Shown one piece after another: positions 31,075-38,029 of a DNA stretch of 44,362 nt. The position numbers and the translations under genes are program-made. The notes under the pieces were generated by a model. It saw only the letters and a program-made list of their open reading frames with translations. It made no database searches and was not told the DNA's origin. Within the stretch, counting starts at the first letter, position 1. Every line of letters starts with the position of its first letter. Source of the stretch: an uncultured Elusimicrobiales bacterium (GTDB lineage: Bacteria; Elusimicrobiota; Elusimicrobia; Elusimicrobiales; Elusimicrobiaceae); the NCBI GenBank assembly GCA_944326725.1, contig CALVFA010000033.1, positions 1 through 44,362 of the forward strand, in the 5' to 3' direction.

Positions 31075-31349
31075 CTCTACAACCTACGCCGATGTTGCCG
31101 CGTTTGCCGTTGAAGCTCAACCGCCTCTCTTATGCAACCTCTCTACAACCGCTGTTTTAGGCACTTGGCCTGGTGGGTCTGATTTTCGCTCTTTTCTGCC
31201 TGCCGGCTCATACCAAGCACAGGGTATATCTCTCGTATGGCATAATTTTTGGTTCTTTCCCTTACCCGCCGGCTCATACGGACAATACGCGCCTCGTTTC
31301 GCCGGTGGAATTTTTGCCTCTTTCCATTTGCCTGCTGGTTCATATCAGG
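31075..31349. repeat. Degenerate 66-bp tandem array upstream of miaA
   Basis: Unit starts fall exactly 66 bp apart: 31075 CTCTACAACCT, 31141 CTCTACAACCG, 31207 CTCATACCAAG, 31273 CTCATACGGAC, 31339 TTCATATCAGG. Neighbouring units also share a GCCGG before the start and a T-rich run (ATTTTTG, CTCTTTC) near the end. Since 66 is 22 codons, frames persist: the minus strand has a 66-codon frame of three 22-residue repeats (31143-31343), beginning MNQQA, MSRRV and MSRQA. It has no ribosome-binding site, and the same position in older units is a TAG stop. I read it as a decaying repeat rather than a gene. Confidence 0.65.
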
Positions 31350-31371
31350 CGGGTTTTGGCGTACAATTTAC

Positions 31372-31377
31372 TAAAAT
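31372..31377 (+). promoter_or_regulatory. Predicted leaderless -10 of miaA
   Basis: TAAAAT followed by six bases (ATATAC) and the miaA ATG. No ribosome-binding site exists, and no clear -35. A second candidate, TACAAT, lies a few bases upstream. Confidence 0.45.
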
Positions 31378-31383
31378 ATATAC

Positions 31384-32331
31384 ATGAAACACATAGTGTT
31401 AGCGGGCCCCACCGCCAGTGGAAAAACAGATTTGGCTTTAGCCTTAGCCCATAAGCTAAACGCGGAAATTATTTCCGCAGACTCACGCCAAGTTTACCAA
31501 TACTTGACTGTCGGCACCGCCAAGCCCGAAGGGTCATGGCAAAACGGACACTATTTAGTGGACGGCGTGCCCTATCATTTGGTGGATTTTCTGGCCCCGG
31601 ACCAACGCTTTGACGCCGCCTCTTTTTGCGCCCGCGCACAAGACATTATCCGCACAAAGCCGGATAAACCTTTTATCTTTGCAGGCGGTACAGGCATGTA
31701 TTTGCATGCTTTTTTTGTAGGCATGGACCCGCTGCCCCCCTCCGCCCCGGCCCTACGGGCCGAGTTAACCGCTTTTGCCCAAGAAAAAGGAAAAGCGGCC
31801 CTGCATGCCCGCCTGGCGCAAAAAGACCCGGCTTCTGCGGCCCAAATCCCGGTGGGGAACATTCAGCGCGTCATGCGCGCGCTGGAAATTACGCTGTTGG
31901 CCCGCCGGCCGGCTTCCGAATTAAAAAGCGGCGCTTTTTTTGGGCAGCTGCCCGCAGAAAAAGTCTTGTTTGTCTATTTAAACTGGGACAAAGAAATTTT
32001 AAATACGCGCATAGAAAAACGCACGCAAGCTATGCTGGAGCCTATGGCAGAGGAAACGCGCCACCTACTGGCTGCCGGCGCCGCGCCGGACTGTCCGGCT
32101 CTGAAAAGCTTAGGCTACCCGCAAATACTGCAATACATCAACGGGCAAATTCCCAAAGAAGAAGCGTTTGAAAAAATCGTCATTCTTACCCGCCAATACG
32201 CCAAACGCCAGCGCACTTGGTTCAACCGCTACAAAAACGCCCTGCGGCTGGATTTGCATAACCCACAAGAGTTTGATACAGAAAAACTGGCTCTGCACCT
32301 ACAAACCATGCATAGCCAAAACGCCATGTAA
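31384..32331 (+). CDS. miaA: tRNA dimethylallyltransferase
   Basis: A 315-residue enzyme, usual length, that prenylates A37 of tRNAs reading UNN codons. P-loop GPTASGKTDLALALA (about 7-21), the substrate motif SADSRQVYQYLTVGTAKP, FAGGTGMYLHAF, and the later FNRYKNALR tail. Its product is the substrate of MiaB encoded upstream. Note: no ribosome-binding site; see the promoter entry. The next gene, hflX, starts seven bases after its stop, a common pairing. Confidence 0.96.
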   Translation: MKHIVLAGPTASGKTDLALALAHKLNAEIISADSRQVYQYLTVGTAKPEGSWQNGHYLVDGVPYHLVDFLAPDQRFDAASFCARAQDIIRTKPDKPFIFAGGTGMYLHAFFVGMDPLPPSAPALRAELTAFAQEKGKAALHARLAQKDPASAAQIPVGNIQRVMRALEITLLARRPASELKSGAFFGQLPAEKVLFVYLNWDKEILNTRIEKRTQAMLEPMAEETRHLLAAGAAPDCPALKSLGYPQILQYINGQIPKEEAFEKIVILTRQYAKRQRTWFNRYKNALRLDLHNPQEFDTEKLALHLQTMHSQNAM

Positions 32332-32338
32332 AGAATAT

Positions 32339-33592
32339 ATGGAAAAAGTAATTTTGGTATCTGCCGCGCTTAAGACGGACAAAACGCAAAACCAAACTTT
32401 AGACGAGCTGGAACGCCTGGCCCAAACCGCCGGGGCGGAAACAGCCGCCGTCTATTCCGTACGAGTAGAAGCCTACCACCCGGCTACGCTCATTGGCTCG
32501 GGCAAATTGCAAGAAATAGCCGCCGCCTGTGAAAGCGAAGAGGCAGACGCCGTCATTTTTGATGACGAAATTACCCCGGCCCAACAGAAAAATTTAGAAA
32601 AAATCCTGCCCGCCAAGGTGCTGGACAGAACGCGGCTGATTTTAGACATTTTTGCCCAGCGCGCCCGCACCCAAGAAGGCAAGCTGCAGGTAGAGCTGGC
32701 CCAGCTGAACTATTTGCTGCCGCGCCTTAGCGGACAAGGAACTGCCATGATGCAACAGAAAGGCGGCATCGGTATGCGCGGCCCTGGGGAGCGCAAGTTG
32801 GAATACGACCGCCGCCGCCTGCGCCTGCGCATTGCCCGGCTGGAGCAAGAAATAGAACAGGTAAAAAAAGAGCGCGCCCTGCGCCGCCAAAGACGCAGCT
32901 CCGTCCCGCTGCCCCAGATAGCGCTCATCGGCTATACCAACGCCGGCAAGAGCACCCTCTTAAACGCGCTGACCGGGCAAAACGCGGTATATGCAGATGA
33001 TAAACTTTTTGCCACATTAGACCCCACCACCCGCCGCGTGCCTATGGGAAAAGGCGGGCAAATGCTCTTTACTGATACGGTGGGCTTTATCCAAAAACTG
33101 CCGCATTCTTTGGTGTCTGCTTTCCGCGCCACCTTAGAGGAAACCAAATTTGCCGATGTTCTGCTGCATGTCCATGACGCCGCTTCTGCCCAGCGTGAAG
33201 AGCAAAGCCGCACCGTACGCCAGATTTTGACAGAGTTAAAAACCGCCCGCATACCGGTAATTGACGTAATGAACAAAACAGATTTGCTTTCTTCCCCCCG
33301 GCTGCGCGCCCTGCGCACACAGTACCCGCAGGCTGTGTTTATCAGCGCACAAAACAAAAAAGGAATAAAAGAGTTATTAGCAGAGGTGGAGAAGGCCTTA
33401 AAAAACAAATGGAAAGTGCGCAGGCTGTCTTTACTGCCGCAGCAAGCGGCTCTGTTGGGAAAAATCTATAAGCAATGTTTGGTATTAAATTGCCAAACGA
33501 CCCCGCAAGGGGGCCTGTGCCTAAGCGTCATGGCAACGGAAGGAAACTGGCGGGATTTAAAACAAAAAGTTACTTCGTTTCTTGGGAAGTAA
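32339..33592 (+). CDS. hflX: GTPase HflX
   Basis: A 417-residue ribosome-associated GTPase of the Obg-HflX family, which splits stalled ribosomes. The N-terminal domain (GSGKLQEIAAACE and DDEITPAQQKNLEK) is followed by the helical linker with a Gly-rich stretch (KGGIGMRGPGERKLEYDRR) and the G domain: GYTNAGKST, LFATLDPTTRRV, DTVGFI, NKTD. The ATG at 32339 follows the miaA stop; an in-frame extension inside miaA is rejected. The 3' end overlaps the convergent protease gene by 23 bases and no terminator separates the two. Confidence 0.95.
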   Translation: MEKVILVSAALKTDKTQNQTLDELERLAQTAGAETAAVYSVRVEAYHPATLIGSGKLQEIAAACESEEADAVIFDDEITPAQQKNLEKILPAKVLDRTRLILDIFAQRARTQEGKLQVELAQLNYLLPRLSGQGTAMMQQKGGIGMRGPGERKLEYDRRRLRLRIARLEQEIEQVKKERALRRQRRSSVPLPQIALIGYTNAGKSTLLNALTGQNAVYADDKLFATLDPTTRRVPMGKGGQMLFTDTVGFIQKLPHSLVSAFRATLEETKFADVLLHVHDAASAQREEQSRTVRQILTELKTARIPVIDVMNKTDLLSSPRLRALRTQYPQAVFISAQNKKGIKELLAEVEKALKNKWKVRRLSLLPQQAALLGKIYKQCLVLNCQTTPQGGLCLSVMATEGNWRDLKQKVTSFLGK

Positions 33593-34580
33593 GCACATCT
33601 TGGGCCGAAAGAACGCCAGGAAAGGCACTTTGCACCGTTGCGTCCGATTTTTCCGCCTCGTCGCTGCTGATATACACAAAATGCGGCTTAGGCCCCGGCT
33701 CATGGGCAGAAGACACCGTAGCCCGGATAAAGCTCATGTTAGTTTGGCTTAATGGAGTAAATAGAAAATAATCCGCAGAATACGGCACCGACCGCACAGG
33801 CTGGTCTTTCTCATTATAAAACACCAAGCGGCTCTGGCTGTTTAAACTAGCAGACACCACGCCTATTACCGCGCCGCCCGGCAACACCACTGCCGAACCA
33901 CTCATCCCGCGTTCCACCCCAAAATTGCTGCCCATATAATGACGCAGCTCTTTAAAATAATAGAAATCCGGGAGTTTACTATCATGGAAAAAAATACCGT
34001 CCGCGCGCAAATCCGGCACAGCCAATGGATATTGCACATGACGGGTGTACGTATCTGGCGTGACTAATAATTTGGGCCGGGACGAAGCCAGCGTCTGCCA
34101 TTGGCTGCGTTGGTCTGAATATTGAGACAATTGCAACATTTTTAAAAAAGACTGCTCATCTAATACTTTTTTATTGCGGGCGTCATAGAAGAAATAGTCC
34201 TGCTCTTGCGGCACAAAATGAATGAGCGCCACATCATAGCGGATATTTTTCGCCTCGCCGATATGATATTGCCTGGGCGTAAATACCATCGGATGCAGAG
34301 AAGTATGGCTCACATCCGCCAACGCCTGCAATGGCCCCTGCAAAAGGGTAAAAGTAACCGTGCATTCTTTATTGCAATAGGGGCGCACACAGTGAGCCGC
34401 CGTCATATACCAATTAGGTAATATACGCACGGCCTGGCACCTTTTGCTGTCCCGGTCATTTTGCACCATTATCATACTTTGATTGGCAAAATCTTCCGCT
34501 GCAAACGGCGTATCTTCCGCCGCAAACAGCGGAAAACAACCCATAAACAAAACCGCCAGCGCACCCGTCCATTTTTTCAC
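33570..34580 (-). CDS. Secreted trypsin-like serine protease
   Basis: A 336-residue S1-type protease. The start is GTG at 34580, with a GGAGAG ribosome-binding site and a signal peptide (KKWTGALAVLFMGCFPLFA) right after it; the longer ATG frame upstream has no such support. The triad is visible: His63 in TAAHC, Asp116 in YDVALIHF, Ser227 in GMSGSAVV. The usual GDSGGP is changed to GMSGSA, as in chymotrypsin-fold proteases of the HtrA/V8 type. Cysteine pairs C48/C64 and C69/C73 may form disulfides. The tail after about residue 290 is not recognised. Extracellular or periplasmic function is inferred; target unknown. Confidence 0.82.
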   Translation of the reverse strand: MKKWTGALAVLFMGCFPLFAAEDTPFAAEDFANQSMIMVQNDRDSKRCQAVRILPNWYMTAAHCVRPYCNKECTVTFTLLQGPLQALADVSHTSLHPMVFTPRQYHIGEAKNIRYDVALIHFVPQEQDYFFYDARNKKVLDEQSFLKMLQLSQYSDQRSQWQTLASSRPKLLVTPDTYTRHVQYPLAVPDLRADGIFFHDSKLPDFYYFKELRHYMGSNFGVERGMSGSAVVLPGGAVIGVVSASLNSQSRLVFYNEKDQPVRSVPYSADYFLFTPLSQTNMSFIRATVSSAHEPGPKPHFVYISSDEAEKSDATVQSAFPGVLSAQDVLTSQETK

Positions 34581-34619
34581 TTTTCTCTCCAGTTCACACG
34601 AAAAACATCTCTTTCTTAC

Positions 34620-34648
34620 AGTATATATAAAAAACCGCCCTGTGCCAA
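34620..34648 (-). promoter_or_regulatory. Promoter of the trypsin-like protease gene
   Basis: On the minus strand: TTGGCA (34643-34648), 17-bp spacer, TATACT (34620-34625). Close to consensus. It gives a leader of about 33 nt containing the GGAGAG ribosome-binding site. Confidence 0.7.
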
Positions 34649-34674
34649 ACCGACGCAAAGCGCCATTTTAGCAC

Positions 34675-34702
34675 TTGCCGCGGCACCTAAACTTTATATA
34701 AT
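34675..34702 (+). promoter_or_regulatory. Promoter of plsY-gpsA (leaderless)
   Basis: TTGCCG (34675-34680), 16-bp spacer, TATAAT (34697-34702), six bases (AAATAT), then the plsY ATG at 34709. With initiation six to seven bases after the -10, the transcript should begin at the start codon. This is the best-formed example of the pattern in the window. Confidence 0.65.
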
Positions 34703-34708
34703 AAATAT

Positions 34709-35335
34709 ATGACTATAAAAGTATTGCTTCTTGTTTTGTTTAGTTATTTGCTCGGGGCCGTACCCACCGGTTACCTGATTGCCCGCAAAGCCATGGGCAT
34801 TGACATCCGCCAGCACGGGTCCGGCAACCCTGGCGCGGCCAATGTATACCGCACCGTAGGCAAATGGGCGGGAATTACCACTTTTTTAATTGACGGGCTG
34901 AAAGGCTTTATTCCCACCTGTCTAGCTCTGCATATTTTCCCAGGCAATTATTGGCCGGCTATTCTGTGCGGCACCATTGCCATTTTGGGCCATATGTGGA
35001 CGATTTACCTCAAGTTCCGCGGCGGCAAGGGCGTGGCTACGTCTGCCGGTGTGTTTGCAGCGCTTTTGCCTATTCCGACGGGGCTGGCATTTGCCGCTTT
35101 TGTCGTGTGTGTGGCGCTGTGGGGACGCATTTCCATTGGCTCTATTGTAGCCTGCGTTGTTTTGCCGGTGGCCAGTTTTCTCATCGGGCAACACCCGCTG
35201 GCGGTGGACTTAATGGCTTTAGCCATTGCCATTCTGGTCGTTTATAAACACATTCCCAACATCAAACGCCTGTTGGCTAAGAAAGAACTGGCCTTTGAAG
35301 ACGGCGCTAAAAAAAGAAAACATGAAAATCAATAA
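34709..35335 (+). CDS. plsY: Glycerol-3-phosphate acyltransferase PlsY
   Basis: A 208-residue membrane enzyme with five to six helices that acylates glycerol 3-phosphate using acyl-phosphate, the first step of phospholipid synthesis. Motifs: GAVPTGYLIARKAMGIDIRQ near the start, GSGNPGAANVYRTVGK (the first cytoplasmic loop), KFRGGKGVATSAG (second loop) and VYKHIPNIKRLL. PlsX and PlsC are not nearby. It overlaps gpsA, which makes its substrate, by 14 bases, so the two enzymes are produced together. Confidence 0.95.
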   Translation: MTIKVLLLVLFSYLLGAVPTGYLIARKAMGIDIRQHGSGNPGAANVYRTVGKWAGITTFLIDGLKGFIPTCLALHIFPGNYWPAILCGTIAILGHMWTIYLKFRGGKGVATSAGVFAALLPIPTGLAFAAFVVCVALWGRISIGSIVACVVLPVASFLIGQHPLAVDLMALAIAILVVYKHIPNIKRLLAKKELAFEDGAKKRKHENQ

Positions 35336-36326
35336 CATTGCTGTTTTTGGTGCAGGCATTTGGGGCAGCGTGATTGCCCAGCATTTAGCCAAAGGCGGCT
35401 ATAATGTGCGGCTGTGGGAATATTCGGAGCCCTTGCTTAATGTACTTAAAACCAGCGGCACGCATCCCAATATCCCTAATTTTAAAATTCACGATAACAT
35501 CAAACTGACCGGCGATGTAAAAGAAGCGGTGGATAATGCAGACATGCTGGTGTTTGTCATTTCTTCCAAAGCCATACGCAGCTTCTGCCGAGAGCAGCTT
35601 AAACCGCTCTTAAACGGCAAGGTGCTCCCGGTGGTCAGCGCTTCTAAAGGAATAGAAGAGAAATCTTTTAAAACCATTTGCGAAATTATTGAAGAAGAAC
35701 TGCCCCAGCTTAAAGATAAAGCCTTGGCATTTAGCGGGCCCAGCTTTGCGCTGGAAGTGGCCCAAAACGTGCCGACTAAAATTATGCTGGCCGGCAAAGA
35801 CCCGGTACTGGTGGAAGATATCCGCCGTGTGTTTGACGCAGACCCGATTATCGTGGTGCCCGCTTCTGACCGGCGCGGGGTGGAATACGGCGGCGGCATT
35901 AAAAATGTGGTGGCTATTGGGGCCGGGGTGATTGACGGCATTGGAGACGGCGCCAACGCCAAAGCCGCTTTGATTACGCAAGCCTTGCAAGAAATGGACG
36001 ATTTGATTGTCAGCCAGGGCGGCCAGCCCAACACCGTATACAGCTTAGCCGGGTTTGGCGATGCAATTTTGACGGGCATGTCCGCCATTTCGCGCAACCG
36101 CCGGCTGGGTGAAAAGTTAGGCTCCGGGCTTTCATTGGAAGAAGCCAAAAAAGAAGTAGGCACCATTGCCGAAGGGGTCAACTCCGTACAAAGCGTGTAT
36201 GACATCGCCCGCAAAAACAATCTCAATACTCCGATTATAGACGCCATTTGGCAGATTGTCTGCCGAGGCAAAAAACCCCATGTATTGCTGCAAGCCATGG
36301 GCTTTGTCAACCGCGGAGATAAATAA
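35322..36326 (+). CDS. gpsA: Glycerol-3-phosphate dehydrogenase [NAD(P)+]
   Basis: A 334-residue enzyme reducing dihydroxyacetone phosphate to glycerol 3-phosphate. The nucleotide-binding start VFGAGIWGSVIAQHLAKGG, the VVSASKGIEEKSF stretch, SGPSFALEVAQNVPTK and the catalytic GGGIKNVVAIGAGVIDG are in order. It begins 14 bases inside plsY in another frame; the upstream extension of its frame lies in plsY and is not used. It ends 17 bases before the HU gene. Confidence 0.96.
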   Translation: MKINNIAVFGAGIWGSVIAQHLAKGGYNVRLWEYSEPLLNVLKTSGTHPNIPNFKIHDNIKLTGDVKEAVDNADMLVFVISSKAIRSFCREQLKPLLNGKVLPVVSASKGIEEKSFKTICEIIEEELPQLKDKALAFSGPSFALEVAQNVPTKIMLAGKDPVLVEDIRRVFDADPIIVVPASDRRGVEYGGGIKNVVAIGAGVIDGIGDGANAKAALITQALQEMDDLIVSQGGQPNTVYSLAGFGDAILTGMSAISRNRRLGEKLGSGLSLEEAKKEVGTIAEGVNSVQSVYDIARKNNLNTPIIDAIWQIVCRGKKPHVLLQAMGFVNRGDK

Positions 36327-36343
36327 TTTATAAGGATAGACAA

Positions 36344-36607
36344 ATGAATAAAGATGATGTGATCCGCCATTTAACCCGCCACGTGCTGGATAAAAAACAG
36401 GCCAAAATTTCGGTAGATAAAGTGTTTGAAATCATCAAACACGGCTTGAAACGTGACGGCAAAGTGGTCATCAGCAATTTTGGCTCTTTTCACTTAAAAA
36501 CGGCGCTTCCCGTAACGCGGCGCAACCCCAAAACAGGGGAAAAAGTGCAAGTGCCGGCTAAAAAAAAGGTGCGCTTTAAGCCCTCTGCCAATTTGCTTAG
36601 CAAATAA
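36344..36607 (+). CDS. HU/IHF-family DNA-binding protein
   Basis: An 87-residue histone-like protein. The helix pair at the N-terminus (MNKDDVIRHL...) and the arm motif GSFHLKTALPVTRRNPKTGEKVQVP identify the family. It dimerises and bends DNA in the minor groove. The sequence is more IHF/integration-host-like at the start and HU-like in the arm, so I do not assign hupA, hupB or ihf. An AAGGA ribosome-binding site precedes the ATG; a terminator follows immediately. Confidence 0.93.
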   Translation: MNKDDVIRHLTRHVLDKKQAKISVDKVFEIIKHGLKRDGKVVISNFGSFHLKTALPVTRRNPKTGEKVQVPAKKKVRFKPSANLLSK

Positions 36608-36611
36608 AAAG

Positions 36612-36636
36612 ACCCCGGGCTTTCCCGAGGTTTTTT
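36612..36636 (+). terminator. Terminator after the HU gene
   Basis: ACCCCGGG/CCCGAGGT stem (one mismatch) with CTTT loop, then TTTTT. Between it and the next terminator (36637-36820) I see no gene; the stretch is AT-rich with GCGGTATT repeated at about 36692 and 36715. Confidence 0.85.
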
Positions 36637-36820
36637 ATTTTCTAAACAGACAGGCTTTGTATGGACCAATTCCGCTAAGGACAAAGTAAAAGCGGTATTG
36701 AGGCCTTGATAAGTGCGGTATTTTAAGTTATTCCAATCAATTTATTTTAAAATCTCTCTGCATTTTCAAACAAGAATAAACGACTCCGATATATCACGCC
36801 AAAGACATGCTCCAGACACA

Positions 36821-36847
36821 AAAGACCCCGCCTAAGGCGGGGTCTTT
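36821..36847 (-). terminator. Terminator of the ileS-lspA operon
   Basis: Perfect 12-bp stem AAAGACCCCGCC/GGCGGGGTCTTT with a TAA loop, 15 bp past the stop of the last minus-strand gene. The A/T ends let it work in either direction. Confidence 0.85.
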
Positions 36848-36861
36848 GCAATGCAAGGTGT

Positions 36862-37620
36862 CTATTGTATTTGTTCCAATTCTATGGGAATGGTAGTCTT
36901 ATCCACCGCAATCACCGTGTGCGTATTGATTTTATCCTGCAAGTCAAACACATTGACCCGGTAAGTAATATGCAGTTTGCCGTCTTTTACTTCCGCAGAA
37001 TCAATTTCAAACACATTATCGGGCAAATTGCTTTGGGACTCCAACCCCACCAACATTTGCTTTTTAAAATTCATTTCCGGATATTTTCCCCGCGCACGCG
37101 TTTTAAAATCCTTATATTGCTGGGTATCCTCTATCAAAAAATACTGCACCGGAGCAGACACCAGGGTAATTTTGCTCTCCCGTTCCGGCAACGCAGAGAT
37201 ATCTTGGTTTAATAAAGCATTGTCTTCTTTTCCGGTTAAGCCCAGGTCGACGGCTTTGTCTTCTTCTTCAGAAGACTCTTCCCTCTCTATAGGCACCACC
37301 CCGGCGATATCTGACACATCGGTCAAAGCAATTTGGCTGGGCAAAGAAGCCCCGTCCTGGCGTGTAGCCTGCACCGAGTTTTCCGGCAACACAATCTCTT
37401 GGTTTAGACCATAGAGGGCCGCCGTTTCGGCGGCCGCCAAATCTTCCGGGGGGATATTGTCAAAAATACCCAGGGCTTCGCCGTCTTCGCTGTACAATTC
37501 TTCCACCTCGCCTTTTGGAGCGCGCCATTTAGGCAAAGACGTAAAGAACCAGCCGCCCGCCAAAAACAACACCAGCGCCGCCAATACCAGCGCTACAATT
37601 CTGATTTTATTTTGTGCCAT
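36862..37620 (-). CDS. Membrane-anchored protein with PrcB_C-like domain
   Basis: A 252-residue protein: one N-terminal anchor (IRIVALVLAALVLFLAGGWFF), an acidic, low-complexity linker (many Glu/Asp and Ala, about residues 35-150) and a C-terminal domain of about 85 residues whose pattern (YKDFKTRARGKYPEMNFKKQ, MLVGLESQSNLPDNVF, DGKLHITYRV, HTVIAVDKTTIPIEL) resembles the PrcB C-terminal domain of the Treponema dentilisin protease complex. The match is by eye and moderate. I start at 37620, overlapping the queF stop by 14 bases; an upstream ATG adds six residues. Last gene of the operon. A protease-partner role is only suggested. Confidence 0.6.
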   Translation of the reverse strand: MAQNKIRIVALVLAALVLFLAGGWFFTSLPKWRAPKGEVEELYSEDGEALGIFDNIPPEDLAAAETAALYGLNQEIVLPENSVQATRQDGASLPSQIALTDVSDIAGVVPIEREESSEEEDKAVDLGLTGKEDNALLNQDISALPERESKITLVSAPVQYFLIEDTQQYKDFKTRARGKYPEMNFKKQMLVGLESQSNLPDNVFEIDSAEVKDGKLHITYRVNVFDLQDKINTHTVIAVDKTTIPIELEQIQ

Positions 37621-38029
37621 ATCCTTCCTTCTCATCATACGACGCCGTAATAACGGAGCGCAGCCCGCCGCGCGGCGTAAACACGCCGGTTACGGTGGCG
37701 CATTTGGGGTGGCAGGCTTTGACTACGTCGTCTAAAATTTTATTGGCGATATTCTCCATAAAAATACCCATGTCGCGGTACTCCAGCAAATAATACTTCA
37801 GGCTTTTCAGCTCCAAACACAACTCATTGGGAATATATTCTATGGTAATTACGCCAAAATCCGGCAAGCCCGTTTTAGGGCAGACGGAGGTAAACTCCGG
37901 CAGTTCTATTTTAATATGGTAATCCCGCTTATACTGGTTGGGCCAGCATTGGATTTGGGGCAAGACCGCGTCCGCATTTTTACGCGCATGGTCTGAAGTA
38001 TATCCAAAATCAATATCCTGTGTTTTCAT
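37607..38029 (-). CDS. queF: NADPH-dependent 7-cyano-7-deazaguanine reductase
   Basis: A 140-residue unimodular (type I) QueF that reduces preQ0 to preQ1 in queuosine synthesis. The catalytic Cys lies in FTSVCPKTGLPDFG; the hallmark ELCLELKSLKYYLLEYRD follows, then GIFMENIANKILDD and HPKCATVTGVFTPRGGL. The His common in the FHE motif is Met here (FME), a position that varies among homologues. The ATG overlaps the P-type ATPase stop as ATGA. Other queuosine genes are not in the window. Confidence 0.94.
   Translation of the reverse strand: MKTQDIDFGYTSDHARKNADAVLPQIQCWPNQYKRDYHIKIELPEFTSVCPKTGLPDFGVITIEYIPNELCLELKSLKYYLLEYRDMGIFMENIANKILDDVVKACHPKCATVTGVFTPRGGLRSVITASYDEKEGYGTK

Noticed and set aside
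31143..31343. 66-codon minus-strand frame with three 22-residue repeats
   Set aside because: Its repeat structure follows from the 66-bp DNA period; no ribosome-binding site, and neighbouring units carry stops in the same frame. Kept as a finding about the repeat, not as a gene.
31075..31349. CRISPR array
   Set aside because: Units are 66 bp without conserved repeat and unique spacer partition, no palindromic repeat, and no cas genes in the window.
37700..37800. QueF inactivated by loss of the FHE histidine
   Set aside because: The position varies among functional QueF homologues, and the catalytic Cys motif is intact.
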